Shown here: positions 18,772 to 24,479 of the stretch, in pieces
Layout: the number at the start of each line of letters is the position of its first letter
Position numbering within the stretch: the first letter of the stretch is position 1
Source of the DNA: Mesotaenium endlicherianum
Lineage: Eukaryota; Streptophyta; Zygnematophyceae; Zygnematales; Mesotaeniaceae
Length of the DNA stretch: 24,479 bases
Reading direction: 5' to 3'
Assembly (NCBI GenBank): GCA_009602735.1
Contig: WELA01011995.1
Location: forward strand, 10,581-35,059
The notes under the pieces: model-generated
The model's input: only the letters and a program-made list of their open reading frames with translations
Database searches by the model: none
What the model was told of the DNA's origin: nothing
Program-made: the position numbers and the translations under genes

Positions 18772-21617
18772 ATGGCGTCTCCGGCTTCTGGAGAATCTTC
18801 CGTGGAGGATTCAAAGATGTTGCAAGCCATTCGCTACACAAGGGGCAAGTTGGAGCTACTGGATCAGGTGGATCTCACCTTCTTATAATTGAACGACGTT
18901 AGCTGCCGTCTTGCACGTAGAGTGGCGGAAGGACATCGTTATTTGTGATGAAAGCGAGGAGTTGAAAGTGGGATCATTCATACACCGCCAGCAAAACGAC
19001 TCTAAATACGAGCGGCTCTAGCATCTCATGTCTCAGCTGCTGAAACTCGACCTGCAACGAGTATAAGTTTTAGGCGAGGACAACGTTCTTAGTCCGCTAT
19101 TTGTTTACCAAAGTTGCGTGAGTGTATAATCAAGATATTTTGTAAATCGTCGTCAGGTATCCGGTTGCCGGTGACTATGTTCGCAGACGTACAAAAAGAG
19201 TTTGGAAAGGTGCTCCCAGATGAGGAAGCTGGGGGTTTTGGGCGTGCTGTTAAGAGGCTAGTCTACAGGGATGCTGTGAACTGTTGCACTTCTTCTGGTA
19301 TTCCTTTTGCCATTTTTTTTTATGGGGATTTTTCTATTATGACTCAACGGGCTTGAGACCCTTTGCCACATGGCACTGTAATTGAGGGTGTGCTTCCTCT
19401 CTTGCTGCCTGCTGCTTGCTGCTTGCTCCTTGCTCCTTGCAGAGGAAGCTCCCGCACGAGAGCATCTACACCAACATTTCTGATGCCACTGCTGCGTGGT
19501 GAGCCCCTCCCCCTTGCCCCCCAAAGAAGGCGTAGTCGGGGCCTCCGTTGGAGGCGCAGCTGTGGCCTTGTCTGAAGGCGGTGTTGGGTCCCCTCCCACG
19601 GCGAAGGAGGGAAAAGACCCAACAAGTTCCAGCATAGCAACTAGTTCCAGCATGGCATGCTTGTGCTCTCTGTCCCGCCCTGGCAGATGCAAAGGAAGCG
19701 AGAGGGAGCTGGCGAGGGGGGGGGNGCTTGAGAAAGGTGTAGAAGAGGTGAAGGTGGAGGAGGGAGCGCTTGTGATGTGGGAATGCCAATGAGCAGCTCC
19801 CCACAATGAGAGAAGAAGAGCGAGAGAATAGGAGAGGGAGAGAGTAAGAGAGCGAGAGGGAGGCGAAGGGGAGAGAAATTTTTGGACCCCCTATCGGACA
19901 TTCTGGGATAGTGTCGGCCGCGTCGAGACTCTCTTCCACGTGCCCTCCACGCCACGTCCCCTGACTTTACCTCGGCGTGAAAAAAATATGAGATGCAGCT
20001 TAAGACAGCCGCCGTCACAGCCACATGCCACTCTTGTAGCCACAGCCACAACAGCAACCACAGCCATAGTCACAGTCACTAGTGCAGCCATAGCCACACA
20101 TATAGCTGCAGCCCTAGCCCCAGCCACACTTTCAGTCACAGGTGCACCCGGTATAAAGCGCCAAGGCGCACCAGGCACGCAGATCCACACGGGAAGCTCG
20201 CAGACATGCACGCGTGTGCGCGCACGCACGCACGCATATGGGCAGAGGGCAGCTTCCAACAGCTCCACGATCAGGAGCCCCGCTAGTTCAGGCGAGAGAC
20301 TCTTATTGCAGAGGCACTCACTGCAGCACTGGGCAGCGTCGTGGCCTGCCTGCCAACACCTTGGAGGCACACGTGCTCTGCAGAGGGAGAAGAGGGAGAA
20401 AGGCAGTTTAAAGGGGGAGAAGAGTTCACTCGAGCAAGGTGCCGAAGGCGCCGGAGGAAATCACGCCCTCACGTGTCTCCCCTCAATTTCACACCCTCCC
20501 TTTGTGAAGTCCAGGGTCATCTAGTGTGATCCCCTGCTTCAGAACCTGCTGGGTCCCACCGATTAGTGCGTCTGGACTCTTCTCCCCTCGTCTCTCTCTC
20601 CTCACTCCCTCCCACTTTCCACCCCCTTATCACCCTCCTGCCCACCTCCTGCCCCCCTCCTGCCCACCTCCTGCCCCCCNGCCATAGCCATCGCGGCAGC
20701 CCTGGCCCTGGCCGTGGAGGTCGTCAACAGGCCGCCATTTGGCAGCGGGCCGGAGGCTCTGGCGCACATCCAGGAGCGCCTGGAGTATCTCGTGTCCAGG
20801 TACACTGCACCTCCCTGTCTGCAGCTGACCTGAGAACCGGCGAACAATTGAGGATCAGAAGACACCGCGCCTCGTTTGGTGCTTCTGGACCGTCGTGCTC
20901 TCTGCCCACTACACCTGTACCTCTAATGCCGTGCATGTGTGCATGCGTGCATGCGTGCATGCATGCATGCCACAAGCGTCTGTGGCATGTGCGTTTGCAC
21001 ACGCGTGCGTGCGTGCGTGTGTGTGTGCGCTGTGCGTCTGCACGCGCGGCGTGTGGCCCAGCTGGCACGCGTGCGCTCTGCCAGGTGTCGGCTGCCTGCT
21101 CAGGCAGAGAGCCCCTCACCGCATGTGGCTCTGTTGCCAGGTCCGGAACAGCACCTCGCGAACGGCCGTTGTCAGAATTGATTAGTTCAGAAGAAAAGGT
21201 GTGGGAACAGGAAGCAGGGGTCACGTTTTGGGGTTTAGAGGCGAGAATGGGCGTGAGGACCCGCAGTGACTGCGAGTCTGGGCTGCCTGCGAGCTCCAGG
21301 CTGAGTGCTGTTGGGTGCTGTGGGACGATGGTATCGGTGCAGAGAAATGAAGGCGTGATAAGCCAGAGATAAAGATGCAAGTTGGTCAGTGTTGAGGACG
21401 CGGTTCTGTCAGAAAGGAAGGCACGATCGGGTGAAGTTCGGGTGGGAGATGAAATTTTGTGCTGATGTTTGGGACCCTTTGCTCATTGTGCGCGCGTGCC
21501 TGGTGACGTGGCAGCCGGCCGACGGCAGTGAACCTGGCAGATGCGGCCGAGAAGCTCGGCCAGGTGGCGGCCGACGCAGCCTCGGCCGGAGACAGCACGC
21601 CCGAGAGCATCGTGATG
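18772..21617 (+). CDS. Methylthioribose-1-phosphate isomerase, 5' part
   Basis: This enzyme (MtnA/MRI1 family, eIF2B-like fold) converts 5-methylthioribose-1-phosphate to the ribulose form in methionine salvage. Exons seen: 18772-18867 (start; LQAIRYTRGKLELLDQ), 19443-19498 (RKLPHESIYTNISDATAAW), about 20682-20799 (AIAIAAALALAVEVVN to EYLVS) and 21515-21617 (SRPTAVNLADAAEKLG to ESIVM, then GTGAGG). All visible junction phases agree. A short exon for roughly 13-14 residues, including the family motif VRGAP between TAAW and AIAI, was not found in 19499-20680. An undetermined base at 20680 sits exactly where the AG before AIAI should be; if it is A, the acceptor is perfect. Only about 125 of some 360-390 residues are present: the catalytic Cys and Asp regions would follow 21617 but are not seen. 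Family call firm; gene incomplete. Confidence 0.88.
20005..20148 (+). repeat. Degenerate (CAGCCA)n tract
   Basis: Variants of CAGCCA/CAGTCA/CAACCA run through about 140 bp of the isomerase intron, followed by GGTGCACCCGGTATAAAG. The long Ala/Thr/Val frame across it is a by-product of the repeat. Confidence 0.75.
20931..21032 (+). repeat. TGCATGCG/TG low-complexity tract
   Basis: GCATGCGTGCATGC and GTGCGTGTGTG runs in the isomerase intron, of the same kind as 7728-7925. Frames on both strands are artefacts. Confidence 0.85.
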
Positions 21618-21810
21618 GTGAGGTCGCCGCTTGTCATTGAGTTTTGTTCTTTTCTGCTTTCTGTCAAAACATCCGTATCACTATGCGGTTTTAGGCCAAT
21701 ATGGAGATTAAGCTAATAGCTCTGGCGTGGGGTTTGGCAAGCTGGCGTCATGTGTGAGCGCGTCACTCCCTCCCGTCAACTTGGCCTCTGCTCCTAATGC
21801 ACAACCCTCC

Positions 21811-21890
21811 GACCCTTTGATCCCTCTAAACCTTTGACCCTTTGACCCCTTAACTATTTGACCCCTTGAGCCTTTGACCCTTTGACCCTC
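21811..21890 (+). repeat. (C)CTTTGACC tandem repeat
   Basis: At least eight imperfect CCTTTGACC or CCTTGAGC/CTATTTGACC units are arranged head to tail with 7-10 bp spacing. The reverse strand reads GGGTCAAAGGGTCAAAGG. Confidence 0.8.
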
Positions 21891-22047
21891 CAAAGAACCT
21901 CAGCTCCCATCGGTTGGACCTTGAGGAACCCTGCTCCAGAAACTTTCTCTCTCCATCCAAGCTGCTGAGGCACAGCACAGCAAGCACAGCGAGCATTGAC
22001 AGGCGTAATTTGTTCGTGTCTCGCTGTGCGCGTGTGCGTTGTGCGGC

Positions 22048-22077
22048 GGGGGCGGGGGCGGGGGCGGGGGCGGGGGC
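22048..22077 (+). repeat. (GGGGGC)5, potential G-quadruplex
   Basis: Five runs of five G separated by single C lie 4 bp beyond the end of an ERO1 exon, beginning within its donor region. The plus strand could fold as a quadruplex; the ERO1 transcript is C-rich here. Confidence 0.9.
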
Positions 22078-22081
22078 GCAC

Positions 22082-24356
22082 CTGATGTTGCGGAAGTGCG
22101 TCTGGAGCTCCCGCTTGAGCTGGGGCCCGTTGTCACCCTTCCACAGCTGCCCCTCATCAAACGGCAGCGGGCACGCCGCCTTCACGCGCGCGTTGTGCAC
22201 CAGCTGCCGCACCAGCGCCGCCGTCTCCGCGTCCTCCTGCGGGTTGCCCGTGTCGTACTCCGCGTGCGACATGTAGTCGGCCGCCTGCGGGGCAGCAGCA
22301 GCAGCACCGGACGTGCCAGAGGTGGGGCTCAAGGGAGGACATCAAGAGCGGCACTCTCCTTCTAAAGCACTCTCCAGGCGAAAGATGATTGACGCGTTGC
22401 CTGTTGCGTACATCCGTCATGCCACTATTGTAGAATCCATAAAGTTCCGGCTGTCTTTCTACTCTCGTCAGACTGCGGTAGAGGTGGAGAAGGAGCTTGC
22501 AGGAGCATGGAGGAACAACCAAGACAGCACGCGCAGGGGAGCCGTTGCTGAGGGTCGCCCCGTGTTGGGGAGTGGGGAGTGATGCGAGGTAACGATCCGG
22601 TCGCTACTTCTTCTTTTTTTAAAGAGCCAGGTTACTTCTATTGCTCCTTAGTGCTAAGGATGGCATGCCTGACCACGAACACTACAGCCTGCCAAGTGTG
22701 AAGGCCTCGCAGCACTTGGAGTAAGGGCGGCAGACTAGGATGTCGGGCTGAGCAGGCTGGGCAGAGCATGGCTAGGACAGTCGCGCCGACCGTGTCAGGG
22801 TGCTCATGGCAGGGGCACCAGGCGATATTGGAGGGAGGTCATGTGTGCTTGGGAAGAGGGTGCTCATACAGAGGGTCAGCCACACAGCCCATCCTGCCCC
22901 CATCGCAGGCTTTTCTGGGCCGGGGAAGAGGGTGCTGATGAGAGAGAATGTCGCAGGTGCGAACGATAACAGAAGACAAGACAAGCCACACAGCTGGCCC
23001 TGCCCCAACTGCTCCTCGTAAAAGCCGACTGAAGGGGAGGACGAAACAGGATGCAGAGGGGGGAGGAGGACGGGCGCGTGGGAGAGGAGGAGGAGGAGGA
23101 GGAGGAGGAGCCACGCCTGGGGGCCAGCTGCTCGTGCAGCTTACCTTGGTGGCAGCCCGCAGCACGAAGAGGAAGGTGAAGTAGAGGTTCTGCAGGCGCG
23201 CAGGGTACTCCACGATGCGCTCCTTGAACATCTCCAGGTTCGGGCCCCACTGCGACCCCCCCCCCCCCACATTCAAGAGCCACGTGCTTTGGAGTGAGCC
23301 CACCTGCTGCTGCTGCTGCTGCCCCCTGCTCTAGTGATGGCGGTGACCATGACCGGACAAGCACTGCACCGCGCAATCTGCTCTGCCGGGGCCAGCCACG
23401 CACACGGCGTTACCATTCAAGCACAGACAAAAAGCAGCCCAGCATGCGAGGTGGTTACTGATGGTCTCTCCTCCCACCGGAGCAAGGAGCAAACGCGCAG
23501 ATAGACAGGAGTGCACGCCCGGCCAGAAGACTGCCCGCCTTCCAAGAGAATGACAGATACCTTCGACTACGCTCTTGCGACAAGTCTACAGGGGGCATGC
23601 TCATGCACGCCTTGAGTTTCCACCCGCAAAAGAGAGCTGCAGGCCCCCCCATCTTCACCCGTCTCAGCGCCAGCAGGTCCCCTGCTAAGACCCCCCGGGT
23701 GTGACACCGGGAGCGCCAGAAGCTCCTACCTTGTTGGCGGCCTCGTCGAGGAGGTAGTTGGCGCAGATGTGCACGTTGATCGACGCATGCAGCCCCGAGA
23801 TGAGGCGGTACATCGCCCTCTTCTCCGTGCACACGTCGTCGGCTCCGTCTGCAGACTCACGGGAACGTGCGGGCAGCAGCCCCATGCGCCCAAGTCAGGA
23901 GCCCTGGTGAGTGCCTGCTCTCTTTCTCTCTCTCCCTACCTCTACCTGCTGCTGAAGAAGCGAGCAGCAGCTCGCCCACGTCACTCCCTACCGACAGTGA
24001 TAAATCTGCTGAGGACCGGCAAGCATCCCCAGAGAGGGACAAGCAAGGGGGGCGTGCCCACAACATCGACGACAAAGAGGCAGCCAGCTGTCAGTGCAAC
24101 CCTTGGCTTGTGCATATCTGTGAGCTTCTGGCGACGTGGGGCCCCATCAGTATGGACGAGCAGCATATATCTACACGCGCAATACGGCCAGGGGCCGACT
24201 GAGCTGGCAAACTCACGCGCAGGCCCTCCCCTGCCTGCCACTCCCCTCGCGAAATACCCTCTAAATCGCCGGGGGCCTTGGCCTGCGGTTTCTACCTTGA
24301 AAAAGGAACACCTCCAAAGCCCTTGCAAACTCCTCAGCAAAATCCATGTGTGTAGA
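22082..24356 (-). CDS. ERO1: ERO1 thiol oxidase, internal exons
   Basis: ERO1 is the FAD-dependent oxidase of the ER lumen that passes electrons from protein disulfide isomerase to oxygen. Minus-strand exons: 23848-23730 ([20 protein letters not shown], ending DEAANK), 23249-23145 (WGPNLEMF to [15 protein letters not shown]) and 22284-22082 ([18 protein letters not shown] to [12 protein letters not shown] and HFRNIS). All phases agree at GT-AG introns. SGLH and the two Arg around NLYF and LRA correspond to FAD-contact residues of the family. The wording is closest to plant ERO1. A possible preceding exon, 24356-24296 ([15 protein letters not shown]), has a strong pyrimidine tract, an AG, a GTAGAA donor and the right phase, but lies in a variable region and matches no family motif I know. 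The N-terminal exons would be beyond the window. The next exon, carrying the CxxCxxC redox centre after FRNIS, is not found. Family call firm; gene partial. Confidence 0.92.
22289..22307 (+). repeat. (GCA)n run at an ERO1 acceptor
   Basis: GGCAGCAGCAGCAGCACC on the plus strand is a CTG run on the transcript strand, leading through CCCCGCAG into exon 22284-22082. Confidence 0.8.
22851..23008 (+). repeat. Imperfect direct repeat in an ERO1 intron
   Basis: GGGAAGAGGGTGCT followed by AGCCACACAGC-----CCTGCCCC occurs at 22851-22900 and, with an insertion in the middle, at 22922-23008. A shorter AGGGTGCTCATG lies just before, near 22798. Confidence 0.7.
23083..23110 (+). repeat. (GGA)n microsatellite
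   Basis: Nine or so GGA units in the ERO1 intron between exons 23249-23145 and 22284-22082. Confidence 0.9.
23256..23268 (+). repeat. C13 run, G13 on the ERO1 transcript strand
   Basis: Five bases from the acceptor of exon 23249-23145 the transcript strand carries a G homopolymer instead of pyrimidines. The in-frame exon beyond it leaves little doubt about the splice site. Confidence 0.85.
23304..23321 (+). repeat. (CTG)n microsatellite
   Basis: Six CTG units in an ERO1 intron, with no coding role seen. Confidence 0.85.
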
Positions 24357-24479
24357 CTGACAGCGAGCACATGCTCCTGGTAGGAGGGGGCAAGGGAGGA
24401 GAAGCGAAAGGGGAGAAGGGGCGGTGGGAGGGGGGAGGGAGAGGGGGCAGGAGGTCTCTTCTGGGGTTGGGGGGGGAGG
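24357..24479 (-). other. Intron end, long pyrimidine tract on minus strand
   Basis: The plus strand is A/G-rich to the window edge. Read on the minus strand it is a C/T-rich tract about 100 nt long, followed by GCTCGCTGTCAG. This fits the 3' end of an intron ahead of the candidate ERO1 exon 24356-24296. No other feature was seen. Confidence 0.45.

Larger units (their letters stand above)
21618..22081. other. Short gap between two converging incomplete genes
   Basis: It holds the first bases after the donor of the last visible isomerase exon and, from the other side, those after the donor of the last visible ERO1 exon. No exon of either gene, no stop codon and no 3' UTR was recognised. It contains the TTTGACCC repeat (21811-21890) and the G5C tract (22048-22077). 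Confidence 0.6.

Noticed and set aside
19940..20524. 194-residue Ala/Thr/Val-rich plus-strand ORF
   Set aside because: It is driven by the degenerate CAGCCA repeat. The GAPG near its middle was considered as the missing VRGAP exon, but the preceding residues do not match and no phase-correct acceptor fits.
20895..21380. Long ORFs on both strands over 20.9-21.4 kb
   Set aside because: They cross a TG/CATG repeat within an intron of the isomerase gene and show no domain.
21850..21893. GGGTCAAAGGGTCA on the minus strand, like a nuclear-receptor DR1 site
   Set aside because: It is part of a longer simple tandem repeat, and such receptors are not expected in a green alga.
21740..22332. Minus-strand ORF running from the ERO1 exon into the C-rich repeat (Ala-Pro repeats)
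   Set aside because: The reading beyond 22082 passes a good donor (AG|GTGCGC) and becomes a translation of the (GCCCCC) repeat; the ERO1 family match ends at the donor.

Overview
The window is eukaryotic nuclear DNA, most likely from a green-lineage alga. Every confidently identified gene is cut by GT-AG introns of roughly 290 to 1,200 bp with consistent reading phases. The ERO1 and acyl-protein-thioesterase/carboxylesterase exons read like plant-type versions. Degenerate TTTAGGG-like repeats lie in introns, and CTG/CAG, CT, TG and GGA microsatellites are common. The species cannot be fixed from the sequence; a chlorophyte is a guess from these traits. Nothing bacterial (operons, ribosome binding sites, CRISPR) was seen.

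Layout, left to right. Positions 1-1156: GC-rich, with a low-confidence two-exon coding candidate. 1203-3315: a piggyBac-type DNA transposon with 17-bp inverted ends and TTAA-like target duplications. Its single ORF keeps an AT-hook and the C-terminal cysteine-rich finger but lacks the catalytic core. 3320-6472: AT-rich, gene-poor DNA with a Ty1/copia-like LTR at 4158-4524 and an adjacent minisatellite. 6473-9549: a plus-strand multi-exon gene resembling FAM204A-type proteins, with telomere-like introns and a repeated exon end. 9550-12674: no assignable gene. 12675-17637 (minus): a complete nine-exon acyl-protein thioesterase/lysophospholipase-like serine hydrolase, rebuilt exon by exon to 340 residues with its catalytic triad and an N-terminal presequence. 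17638-18771: the divergent intergenic region. 18772-21617 (plus): the first part of methylthioribose-1-phosphate isomerase (methionine salvage). 22082-24356 (minus): the middle part of ERO1, the ER oxidase that reoxidises protein disulfide isomerase.

The main genes are unrelated housekeeping functions and form no obvious shared system. I saw no convincing new biological system. The points most worth checking are these: the isomerase and ERO1 converge, yet both lack their 3' exons in the 464 bp between them; the piggyBac element encodes DNA-binding parts without a nuclease; the FAM204A-like exon end is repeated with its donor site; and the thioesterase carries an N-terminal extension upstream of an internal methionine where ordinary family members would start.
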